A DNA stretch of 15,491 nucleotides from JAWXBM01 sp964602895. GTDB lineage: Bacteria; Pseudomonadota; Gammaproteobacteria; Xanthomonadales; SZUA-36. The stretch is taken from NCBI GenBank assembly GCA_964602895.1, contig CAZRTG010000078.1:1-15491 (forward strand). The letters run 5' to 3'. Shown here piece by piece: positions 5,351 through 14,400 of the stretch. Positions within the stretch are counted from its first letter, which is position 1; each line of letters opens with the position of its first letter. The notes beneath the pieces were generated by a model. That model did not search any database and had not been told where the DNA came from. It was given only the letters and a program-made list of their open reading frames with translations. Both the position numbers and the translations under genes were made by a program.

Positions 5351-8300
5351 TGCCATTCGTAATCCACGTCTGATTGCACTGTTCAGCTCCATGCTGATCG
5401 TGGCCGGGCTGGCCTCGCTGCTCGCCTTACCCACCACTGAAGATCCACATGTACTCAACCGGGTCGCCATCGTGCTGACACCTTTTCCGGGTGCAAGTCC
5501 TGAGCGGGTGGAGGCGCTGGTGTCGGAGCCCCTGGAGAATGCACTGCGGGTCATGCCCGAGGTCGATATCATATCCTCCACCTCGCAGGCCGGTTTATCG
5601 GTGTTGCGGGTAGAGTTGAAGGAAGATATTAACGACACCCAGCCGGTGTGGTCAGAAGCCCGCGACAAACTGGCTGCCGCTCAACCCCTGTTGCCCGCAG
5701 GCGCCTTGAGCAGCCATCTGGACGATGACCGGGGCTATGCCTACACCCGTTTGCTGGCACTTCGCTGGCAGGGACCGGGTGAAGCCGATGTGGCCACCCT
5801 GGGCCGCTATGCCGAAGAACTGGCCAGCCGTCTGCGCAGCGTACCGGGTATGGAACTGGTGCGACGTTATGGCGAACCCGGCGAGGAAATACAGGTCCGT
5901 ATCGACCCGGCAGAACTGGCGAGCGCCCGCCTCAATGCAACAGACATTGCCCGGCTGATTCACTCACGGGATACCAAAGTAGCGGCCGGTCAGCTGCGCG
6001 GCGGTGATCGGGAGTGGCTGGTGGAAGTCTCCGGCGAAGTCGATTCGGTCAATGCCCTGGGGCAAACGGTGTTGCGGGAAAATCCGGATGGAACGGTATT
6101 GCGCTTATGGGATGTGGCAGATATTGAACGGGCCATCCAGCAGCCGGAAAGCCAGATTGCGCTGGTAGCGGGTGAACGTGCCGTGGTCGTGGGGGCCCGC
6201 ATGTTGCCGAACGTGCGCATCAATGACTGGAGCCAGCGGGTTGATGCAGTTGAAGCGAATTTTGTCGCCGCACTGCCGTCCAATCTGCGCCTGGAAAAGC
6301 TGTTTGACCAGGCTGACTATACCAATGAGCGCCTCGGCGGCCTGGTCGTCAATATCCTGGTGGGATTCGTGGTCATACTCGCGGTGCTGTTCATTACCCT
6401 GGGCTGGCGGGCCGCGCTGACCGTTGCATTTGCACTGCCACTGACCGTTGGATTTACCCTGACCTGCATGCGCATTTTCGGCCTGCCCATACACCAGATG
6501 TCGGTCACCGGCCTGGTGGTTGCGCTGGGCATCATGGTGGATAACGCCATTGTGATGACCGACACCATCCAGCGTTTCCGCCGCCTGGGTATGACCGGGG
6601 CTGCGGCGATGATGCGTGCCATACGCCAGCTGTGGGCGCCGTTGGCAGGCTCAACGCTGACCACTGTACTGGCTTTTTTACCCATCGCCATGATGTCCGG
6701 CTCGGCTGGTGAGTTCGTCAGTGGCATTGCCATTTCGGTTATTTTTGCCTTACTGGGTTCCTACCTGATTTCGCATACCCTGATTGCAGGCACTGCCAGC
6801 CTGTTCCTGCGGGCCAGCGATACTCGTTCCGGCATCTCTTTACCGGCCTTACGATCGCGTTTCGAGGCCGTGTTGGACTGGAGCCTGCGTAAGCCGCTGA
6901 CCAGTATTGCAGTAGCCCTGATACTACCCGCGCTGGGCTATGCTGCTGCCGGGCTGATGGATGAACAGTTTTTTCCACCCTCCGATCGCGATATGTTCCA
7001 GGTTGAAGTGCACCTTGATTCCGGTGCCAGCCTGCAGGTCAGTGAACATGTTGTCAAACAGATAACGCCACTGATAGAGAGCCAGCCTGGTGTGACTGGC
7101 GTGCTGTGGTTTGTTGGTGGCAGCGGCCCGTCGTTTTACTACAACATGATGAGCCGCTACGATCAGACCCCGCATTTTGCACAGGCCATGGTAAAGGTGC
7201 GTGATTTTCGTGCCGCCAACCGCATCATTCCGCTGCTGCAACAACAACTGGACGATGAATTTCCTCAAGCGCAGGTGCTGGTGCGGCAACTGGAGCAAGG
7301 CCCGCCATTCAATGCCCCGGTCGAAGTACGGCTGTACGGACCGCAGCTGGACCGTCTGGCCGCGATAGGTGACGAGATCAAGCGTCTGGCGCTGATGACC
7401 GAGGACGTCAAACACGTGCGTGCCACCCTGTCCAAGGGGCGGCCCAAGGCGCAATTGCATATTGATGAAAACCAGTTACGCCGCAGCGGTATGTCGCCGC
7501 TGGACCTGGCAGCCCGGTTGCAGGCCTCGCTGGATGGTGTGGTCGGCGGTTCTCTGCTGGAGGGTACTGAAGAACTTCCGGTGCGGGTTCAGATTGGGGC
7601 AGACAGCCGTGCAGACCCGGCTGACCTTTATCGCCTGCACCTGGCCGGTGCGGGTGATTTACCTGCCATCAGCCTGTCCAGCCTGGCCGACATACGGTTT
7701 GAACCGTCGGCTGGAACCATCAGCCGCCGAGCAGGTTCCCGTGTCAACACCATCGAAGTGTATTTGCGTGCCGGTGTATTGCCTTCCGAAGTGCTGGCAC
7801 GCCTGCAGAAATCTTTGCAAGAGAACGGATTCCGGTTACCGGTGGGCTATAGCCTGGAATGGGGTGGCGAAAGCGCAGAGAGGGATTCGGCGGTAGGCAA
7901 CCTGATGGCTAACGTGGGTTTGATCCTGATACTGCTGATCACCACGGTGGTACTCAGTTTCAACTCGTTCCGCTTGAGCATGATTGTTTTTACCGTGGCC
8001 GGACTGGCTCCCGGTCTGGGTTTGTTGTGCGTCTGGGCATTTTCGTACCCATTCGGTTTCCACGTGATCGTTGGTCTGATGGGGTTGATTGGCCTGGCCA
8101 TCAATGCCGCGATTGTCATCATGGCGGAATTGAAACTTGACCCCAAGGCTGCTGCGGGTGATGCCCTGTCCATGCGTCAATCCGTGATGAATTGCAGCCG
8201 TCATATCATTTCGACCACCTTGACGACGCTGGGGGGCTTTATGCCGCTGATTCTTGCAGGTGGCGGCTTCTGGCCACCCTTTGCCCTGGCCATAGCGGGT

Positions 8301-8429
8301 GGCACGCTGTTAACCAGCCTGCTGAGTTTCCTGCTGGTGCCGGCAGCATTCCGCCTGTTTGCCTTGCGCCGGCCCTTTATGCTGCAGCAGGTCAGTTCTG
8401 ACCAGGACATGGTGCCGGCACATAATTGA
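5325..8429 (+). CDS. RND efflux transporter, inner-membrane pump subunit
   Basis: A 1034-residue resistance-nodulation-division pump (AcrB superfamily) that would export small molecules using the proton gradient. The N-terminal TM helix (RLIALFSSMLIVAGLASLLA) is followed by the usual first porter segment (LTPFPGASPERVEALVSEPLE, 51-71). TM2-TM6 run at about 344-510. A second porter/docking half and TM7-TM12 follow, giving the duplicated architecture and normal length. In TM4 the proton-relay pair reads D406-N407 (AcrB: D407-D408). In TM10 the AcrB Lys940 position reads N927 in GLAINAAIV. These substitutions resemble other non-AcrB RND subgroups. The ATG at 5325 is chosen because it precedes the RNPR segment; ATG 5340 is an alternative. 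No outer-membrane factor gene follows, so the pump probably uses a TolC-like channel encoded elsewhere. Transported substrates are unknown. Confidence 0.93.
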   Translation: MSLLSMLRNAIRNPRLIALFSSMLIVAGLASLLALPTTEDPHVLNRVAIVLTPFPGASPERVEALVSEPLENALRVMPEVDIISSTSQAGLSVLRVELKEDINDTQPVWSEARDKLAAAQPLLPAGALSSHLDDDRGYAYTRLLALRWQGPGEADVATLGRYAEELASRLRSVPGMELVRRYGEPGEEIQVRIDPAELASARLNATDIARLIHSRDTKVAAGQLRGGDREWLVEVSGEVDSVNALGQTVLRENPDGTVLRLWDVADIERAIQQPESQIALVAGERAVVVGARMLPNVRINDWSQRVDAVEANFVAALPSNLRLEKLFDQADYTNERLGGLVVNILVGFVVILAVLFITLGWRAALTVAFALPLTVGFTLTCMRIFGLPIHQMSVTGLVVALGIMVDNAIVMTDTIQRFRRLGMTGAAAMMRAIRQLWAPLAGSTLTTVLAFLPIAMMSGSAGEFVSGIAISVIFALLGSYLISHTLIAGTASLFLRASDTRSGISLPALRSRFEAVLDWSLRKPLTSIAVALILPALGYAAAGLMDEQFFPPSDRDMFQVEVHLDSGASLQVSEHVVKQITPLIESQPGVTGVLWFVGGSGPSFYYNMMSRYDQTPHFAQAMVKVRDFRAANRIIPLLQQQLDDEFPQAQVLVRQLEQGPPFNAPVEVRLYGPQLDRLAAIGDEIKRLALMTEDVKHVRATLSKGRPKAQLHIDENQLRRSGMSPLDLAARLQASLDGVVGGSLLEGTEELPVRVQIGADSRADPADLYRLHLAGAGDLPAISLSSLADIRFEPSAGTISRRAGSRVNTIEVYLRAGVLPSEVLARLQKSLQENGFRLPVGYSLEWGGESAERDSAVGNLMANVGLILILLITTVVLSFNSFRLSMIVFTVAGLAPGLGLLCVWAFSYPFGFHVIVGLMGLIGLAINAAIVIMAELKLDPKAAAGDALSMRQSVMNCSRHIISTTLTTLGGFMPLILAGGGFWPPFALAIAGGTLLTSLLSFLLVPAAFRLFALRRPFMLQQVSSDQDMVPAHN

Positions 8430-8440
8430 TCAGAATTTCC

Positions 8441-8558
8441 TTGGCACAGGGATGTGCCAACATTTTCAATGATGGTAAATCATTGAAAATGAAGCCAAAC
8501 AAAAACCACGCTTTTTGTTTGGCGTGCTCTGAGAATTCATGGATGAATTATTCAGAGC
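8441..8558. terminator. Four tandem hairpins between convergent RND and ligA genes (probable bidirectional terminator)
   Basis: The 133-nt gap between the two stop codons is almost filled by four hairpins in series. HP1 has 8-bp arms TTGGCACA/TGTGCCAA (8441-8448, 8453-8460). HP2 has 13-bp arms CATTTTCAATGAT/ATCATTGAAAATG (8461-8473, 8479-8491). HP3 has 12-bp arms GCCAAACAAAAA/TTTTTGTTTGGC (8494-8505, 8512-8523). HP4 has 7-bp outer arms GCTCTGA/TCAGAGC (8526-8532, 8552-8558) enclosing AATTCAT/ATGAATT (8534-8540, 8543-8549). All arms are perfectly complementary. On the plus strand HP4 runs into TTTCTT, a plausible terminator for the pump operon. On the minus strand HP3 is followed by TTCATTTTC, which could end the ligA transcript. 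The role as terminator is inferred. Confidence 0.6.
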
Positions 8559-8562
8559 TTTC

Positions 8563-10602
8563 TTAAGTCGCATCCAGACCATGGCGGGTAAGCAACTCAG
8601 TGAATGCGGCTTCGTCCATGATCTCAATTCCCAGCTTTTCTGCCTTGCTCAATTTCGAACCGGCATCGGCTCCTGCCAACAGGACCGTGGTCCTGGCTGA
8701 CACGCTGCCCGTCACCCGGGCGCCCAATGATTCCAGCAGGGTCTTGGCCCGCGCCCGCGGCATGGCCAGGGTTCCGGTCAATACCCAGATCTGTCCGGAC
8801 AGGGGTTGATTCCCGGCTGATTCGGCAACAGTCTGCGCCTGCACACCTACTGCAGCCAGGTCAGCCAGCACCTGCTGGTTATGCGGCTCCTGAAAAAAGG
8901 CATAGACATGGCTTGCGACCACCGGACCCACATCGGGTACATCCATCAGGGCTTCCTGACTGGCCTTGGCCAATGCTTCCAATGAACCAAAGTGGCGAGC
9001 CAGTGACTGTGCCGTTACCTCACCGACTTCACGTATGCCCAGGGCGAACAGCAAGCGACCCAGTTCCGGTGTTTTGCTTTTGGCAATCTCTGCCACCAGA
9101 TTTTGCGCCGATTTTTCGCCCATGCGCTCCAGCTCGGCCAGCTGCTGCTGATCCAGTCGATACAGGTCGACCAGTGTTTGTACCAGGCCACTTTCAACCA
9201 GTTGATCAACCAGCTTCTCACCCAGACCCTCGATGTTCATGGCTCGTCTGGAAGCAAAATGCATCAGGCTTTGCTTGCGCTGTGCCGGGCACACCAGGCC
9301 GCCGGTACAACGCGCTACTGCTTCGCTCTCCAGTTGCTCGACGGCGGATCCACAAACAGGACACTGCGTCGGCATTTCAAATTCAGCCGGTTCGCCCTGG
9401 CGTTTTTCCAGCACCACCCGGGCCACTTCCGGAATCACGTCACCGGCACGCCGCACCACCACCCAGTCGCCGGGCCGCACATCCTTGCGGCGGATTTCAT
9501 CGAGGTTGTGCAGGGTTGCATTGGTCACGGTGACGCCACCGACAAACACCGGCTCCAGGCGTGCTACTGGCGTCAATGCACCGGTGCGTCCCACCTGTAT
9601 GTCAATTGACAGGAGGCGGGTCATTTCTTCCTGGGCAGGAAATTTACGGGCGATGGCCCAGCGCGGCGCACGGCTGACAAAACCCAGCGTTTCCTGATCG
9701 CGCTTCTGGTTGACCTTGAACACCACGCCATCGATGTCATAGGCCAATGATGCCCGTTTTTCTGCCATGTGTTCATAATAGCCATCACAGCCAGTGTCAT
9801 CCTGCACCCGTTGCACTTCGGGATTGATTGGAAAACCCCATTCACGGAGTTGTAACAAAAGGTCATACTGGTTCGTGGCCAGGCCCGTATCTGCTGCTGC
9901 GGCATAGGCAAAAAAAGCCAGCGGACGTTGCGCGGTCAGGCGCGAATCCAGTTGTCGCAAGCTGCCGGCTGCGGCATTGCGCGGGTTGATCAACTCCTTG
10001 GCGTCCTGCTCACGGGCCTTTTGGTTATAGGCCTGAAAGCCTGCCAGAGGCATATAGATTTCACCCCGTACTTCGATTTCCTCTGGCCAGTTCTTGCCAC
10101 GCAGCGACAGGGGTATGGCCCTGATGGTGCGCACATTGGCCGTAACATCTTCACCCGTATTGCCATCACCGCGGGTAGCTGCCTGCACCAGCTGGCCATT
10201 TTCGTAACGCAATGAAATGGCCACCCCGTCCAATTTGGGCTCCGCCACGTATTCGACGTGCTCTGATTCCAATCCCTTCAAAACGCGCTCATGAAACAAA
10301 CGCGTTTCATCAGCGGAAAAGGCATTGGCCAGCGAGAGCATGGGATAACGGTGCCGCACTTCGCTGAAGCCTTCCAGCGGAGCAGCACCCACCCGTTGGG
10401 TAGGGGAATCATGTGTCAGCAGTTCCGGGAATTCTGTTTCAAGCTGCTGCAATTCACGCAATAAGCGATCGTATTCAGCGTCCGGAATGCTGGGTTCATC
10501 CAGAACGTAATAGCGGTAATTGTGAGCGTCGATCTCGCGGCGCAATTCGGCCACCCGTTTGGCGGCCTGATCCGGATTCAGCGATGAGCCGTTGGCAGGC
10601 AC
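8563..10602 (-). CDS. ligA: NAD+-dependent DNA ligase LigA
   Basis: The full-length 679-residue bacterial ligase that seals nicks in replication and repair using NAD+. Domains in order are: Ia with HNYRYYVLDEPSIPDAEYD (27-45); the adenylation domain with the catalytic lysine K123 in EPKLDGVAIS and conserved TRGDG (143-147); the OB fold; a zinc finger with C414, C417, C432 and C438; helix-hairpin-helix repeats (about 455-575); and a C-terminal BRCT domain (about 598-679). The start codon is GTG at 10602. GAGG about 7-10 nt upstream overlaps the zipA stop codon, and only 11 nt separate the genes, so translation is likely coupled. It is the last gene of smc-zipA-ligA, with the four-hairpin array immediately after the TAA stop. 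All key residues are present. Confidence 0.98.
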   Translation of the reverse strand: MPANGSSLNPDQAAKRVAELRREIDAHNYRYYVLDEPSIPDAEYDRLLRELQQLETEFPELLTHDSPTQRVGAAPLEGFSEVRHRYPMLSLANAFSADETRLFHERVLKGLESEHVEYVAEPKLDGVAISLRYENGQLVQAATRGDGNTGEDVTANVRTIRAIPLSLRGKNWPEEIEVRGEIYMPLAGFQAYNQKAREQDAKELINPRNAAAGSLRQLDSRLTAQRPLAFFAYAAAADTGLATNQYDLLLQLREWGFPINPEVQRVQDDTGCDGYYEHMAEKRASLAYDIDGVVFKVNQKRDQETLGFVSRAPRWAIARKFPAQEEMTRLLSIDIQVGRTGALTPVARLEPVFVGGVTVTNATLHNLDEIRRKDVRPGDWVVVRRAGDVIPEVARVVLEKRQGEPAEFEMPTQCPVCGSAVEQLESEAVARCTGGLVCPAQRKQSLMHFASRRAMNIEGLGEKLVDQLVESGLVQTLVDLYRLDQQQLAELERMGEKSAQNLVAEIAKSKTPELGRLLFALGIREVGEVTAQSLARHFGSLEALAKASQEALMDVPDVGPVVASHVYAFFQEPHNQQVLADLAAVGVQAQTVAESAGNQPLSGQIWVLTGTLAMPRARAKTLLESLGARVTGSVSARTTVLLAGADAGSKLSKAEKLGIEIMDEAAFTELLTRHGLDAT

Positions 10603-10613
10603 CGTGTCTGGCC

Positions 10614-11354
10614 TCAGAGTAATGCCTTGCGGGCCCGCTCGCGATCGAACTGACGCATTTCCTCGCGTATTTTTCCTTCCTTCTGCCGGGTCAGCGGTTG
10701 ATGGTCTTCATCGTTTACCACCGCATTCAGCACATCAGCAATGCGCTTGGCTGTAGCCAACATGGCATCCCAGGCATCCAAAGCCAGGATCGGCCCGGGC
10801 AAGGTCAAAAATACCACCAGTGCCCTGGTTTCAAAACTGTTCCAGGCTTCTTTGTCGAAGTAGCCGGGCTTCAGCGCATTGGCCATGCTGAATATCGGCG
10901 TATCGCTGCCATCGGCCTGGCGATGAAAAATATCCATATCACCGAGTTCCAGACCGGTTTTCAGAGCAGCCTGCAGCAGGTCGGTGCCGTTGATGACCTG
11001 CTTGTCCGCCGCCAGGATGTACAACGTGACAATTTTTTCCGGTGGTGGACCGGCGGGCTTTTGGGACTTGGGCGGTTTGCGTGGCTCCGGTACCGATTTC
11101 AGCTCGGGCTCCACTCTGGCCTTGGGGGCGTCTATCGGCAACTCGCCCTGCTCCTCCTCGCCTTCCAGTTCCAGCGGCTCACCCGATTCCGGCTGATCCA
11201 GCGTGGGCTCACGCCGGTCCGTGGCATCGACCACCGGCTTACGCCGTGATGCGCGGGGTTTCTGCTTTTTGTCAGGGTTACCGAACAGGAATATCGCACC
11301 GAGAATGATGATCCCGACAATGATAATGATCCATCTTAAAGTTGCTGTATCCAT
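10614..11354 (-). CDS. zipA: Cell division protein ZipA
   Basis: A 246-residue ZipA, the membrane-anchored protein that tethers FtsZ to the inner membrane and stabilises the Z ring. Residues 7-25 form a single N-terminal TM helix (WIIIIVGIIILGAIFLFG), followed by a basic stretch (KKQKPRASRRKP). An acidic and proline-rich linker runs from about 45 to 105. The globular FtsZ-binding domain starts at KIVTLYILAADKQVINGTDLLQAA (about 107 on) and extends to about 218; a charged tail rich in Arg/Glu follows. It is shorter than E. coli ZipA (328 residues), mainly in the linker. It lies 70 nt after smc and 11 nt before ligA on the same strand. Its Shine-Dalgarno sequence (AAGAGA) is modest. The position between smc and ligA is conserved in many gammaproteobacteria and supports the call. 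Confidence 0.95.
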   Translation of the reverse strand: MDTATLRWIIIIVGIIILGAIFLFGNPDKKQKPRASRRKPVVDATDRREPTLDQPESGEPLELEGEEEQGELPIDAPKARVEPELKSVPEPRKPPKSQKPAGPPPEKIVTLYILAADKQVINGTDLLQAALKTGLELGDMDIFHRQADGSDTPIFSMANALKPGYFDKEAWNSFETRALVVFLTLPGPILALDAWDAMLATAKRIADVLNAVVNDEDHQPLTRQKEGKIREEMRQFDRERARKALL

Positions 11355-11424
11355 CTGCAGGTCTCTTGACTGTCTGGCTTGTTCGATTTTAAAGGTTCGG
11401 TTTCAAACATTCTGTTGCAGGCAC

Positions 11425-14400
11425 TCAGGCCTGTCCCGCCAGTTTGGCGGCCTCCTCAATGTCCACCTGGACCAGACGCGAAACACCGGGTTCCCGCATG
11501 GTCACGCCGCTGAGCTGGTGTGCCATTTCCATGGTGATTTTATTATGCGTCACATAAATGAACTGCACCGTCTCGGACATTTCTTTCACCATGTTGGAAA
11601 AGCGCACCACGTTGGCGTCGTCCAGAGGAGCGTCCACTTCGTCCAACAGGCAAAAAGGCGCGGGGTTCAGCTGAAATATGGCAAATACAAAGGACACGGC
11701 CGTCAGCGCTTTTTCACCACCGGACAACAGGTGGATGCTGCTGACCCGTTTGCCCGGTGGCCGCGCCATGATGGTGACGCCGGTGGTCAGCATATCGTCA
11801 CCGGTCAACTCCAGATAACCATGACCGCCGCCAAACAGACGCGGAAAGAGTTCCTGCACGCCCTTGTTCACCTTCTCAAAGGTTTCCTTGAAACGCGTAC
11901 GGGTTTTGCGATCGATTTTGGCTATGGCTTCCTCCAGCGTGGCCAGGGCCTGACACAGATCCGCATCCTGCGCATCGAGGTAGTCCTTGCGTTTTTTCTC
12001 TTCCTCGTATTCTTCGATCGCGGCCAGGTTGACGGGTTCCAGCCGGGTGATCCTGTCCTGTAAATCTTCAAGTTCTTTGACCCACTCGTCGGCATCGGCA
12101 TCAGCCGGCAACTGTTCGGCGATTTCGGCAGCATTGCCCCCCAGTTCTTCCACCTGCCGCTGCAACGTACGGGTGTTGAGTTCCAGCTCCTGCTGCGACA
12201 AACGGTAGCGTTCCAGCTGTTCGCGGATTTCTTCGGATTGCTGCACCGAGGCTTGCCGCTCGCCGTCTTTTTGACGGTATTTCTCTTCCAGATCCTGCAA
12301 ACCGGCGCGGGCTGCGGCCAGACGCTTTTCGGTATCGATCCGGCGTTGTAACAGGACATCCATCTCGGCCTTGTGTGCCTGTTGTGGATCGTCCACCCTG
12401 GCTATTTCTTCGCTGAGACTGATATAGCGCTGCTGCAACTGGCTCAGTTGCGTGTCCATGCGCTGCAGCGACTGGGTCAATGAGTCCAGGCTGGCCCGCC
12501 GCGATTCGGCTTTAAGGGCAAATTCATGACGCTTCTCGCGGGCGGATTTGGCTTCCGCCCGGGCGGTTTCACGGCGCTGCAACAGCTCAGCGCGCTGACG
12601 ATCCAGTCGCTGCCTTTCCTGCTGCAGGGCATTCATGATTTCAACGGATTGTTCAACCGCGCCACGCGCCTCTTTTACTGCGGCCTCATCCTGCTCGAAT
12701 TGTTGTCGCAGCTCGGCATTTTCCGCGGCAATGGCCAGTTGACGCTTGTCCAGCAGCTGGATATTGGCTCTGCGGCTTTGTGCCTGGCCTTCGATTTCAT
12801 TGCGGCGCCTGTGCAGGTTATTGGCCTGGACCTGGTCATCACGGATTTTCTGTTCCAGTTTTGACAGGGCTTCTCGTTCGGCTTCCAACTGCTGCTGCGC
12901 TTCAGCTACTTGAGGCTCCAGCTCGTCGAGCTGCAAACGCAGTGTGGCAATGGCTTTTTCACGCGCCAGCATGCCTTCTTCGCCAGGCTTGCCGCGGGCA
13001 ACCCGCACCCAACCCTGACCCAGCCATTCACCCGCCCGGGTCAGGAAAGATTCACCGTCCTGCAGTTCTGCCCGGTCGTTCCAGGCTTGCTCCAGCGAAT
13101 CGGCGCAACGCACCTGGTTCAGCCAACGCACGACCACATCGGGGCCTTTGACGTGTTCGGCCAGGCTGCCGGGAGTGGCCGGCACCTTGCCGGAGGTTCC
13201 ATCCACCAGATCTACAACAGAGTCGTCCAGTTGTGCCAAAGCACGCACCCGATCATCGTCGTCATCAGCCACCACCGACTGCAGCCAATGGCCCAGCACC
13301 ACTTCGGTAGCTGCTTCCCAGCCATGTTTGACCTGGATCAGCTTGGCCAGCCGTGGCGCCTTGCTCAGCCCCTGCTTTGCAAGCCAATCCTGATTGTCAC
13401 CGGCGGCCAGCGCAGCGGCTTGTAATGAAAGCAACGATTCCAGTTTGCCCTCACCGATATGCAGATCGCGTTGCTTTTGCTGTGCAGCCCGCTCCGCTTC
13501 GCGCAAGGCAAGCTGACGGTTGCTGAGTTCATTGCGGCTGGCGTTCAATGCGGCTTGCAGTTGACCGTCCTGCTCAGCCAGTTGTTTGGCTTCCCGATCC
13601 AGCGTTTCGACGGCCTGCAACATTTCAGCCGTATCGGCACCCGTGGTTTCCTTTTGCAGGGTCTCCATGCGCCGTGAGTTCTGCAACATACGCTGCTCCA
13701 GACTGTTAATCTGCGCACTTTGCAGATCGGCCTGACGCTGGGCGTCTGCACTTTTCTGGTGATGTTGCTCAAAATTTTCCTGCCAGGCCTGCACTTCGGC
13801 TTCCACGGTCTGTAAAGCCTCATTGGCTGCCTCCTCGATGCTTTGAGCCTTTTTCAAGGCCGGCTCGGCTTCTGCCAGGGCCTGGGTGAGGTCTTCTACC
13901 TGGGCACGGTCCAGCACAATGTGCTTTTCGATATCGTTCAGCGCAGCGGAGGTTTCTTCAAATTCGGATTTCTGCCGTGCGTGCAGCTCACGGGCATGTT
14001 GAATGGCCTGTTCCAGCCGGGCAATCTCACCACCCACGGCATACAACTCACCCTGGATTTCACTGAACTGCTCGTTGGACAGGTTCTGTTGCTGGTGGAT
14101 TTCTTCCAGTACCGCTTCGGCTGCACGCTGGGCCGCGACACTTTGCTGCAAACGGGTTTCCAGTTTGGCCAGGCCTTGCAGGCCAGTCTCGGCTTCAGCT
14201 TTCAGATCCCGCCAGCGCAGGGTCAACAGGCGCGAATCCAGTTCACGTTTTTCCTGTTTCAGTTTGCGATAGCGATTGGCTGCCGCTGCCTGACGTTGCA
14301 GGCGATTCAGTTGCTTGCCTACCTCTTCGCGCAGATCAGACAGGCGCGACAGGTTGTCGCGGGTATGCCCGATGCGGTTTTCGGTTTCACGACGACGTTC

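Noticed and set aside
8727..9533. 268-codon plus-strand open frame opposite ligA
   Set aside because: It is antisense to the zinc finger, HhH and BRCT regions of ligA; the Pro/Arg-rich, low-complexity product is typical of a shadow frame.
11203..12063. 286-codon plus-strand open frame spanning zipA and the smc 3' end
   Set aside because: It crosses two genuine minus-strand genes and their spacer and has no recognisable domain; its His/Gln-rich content is what the reverse of smc gives.
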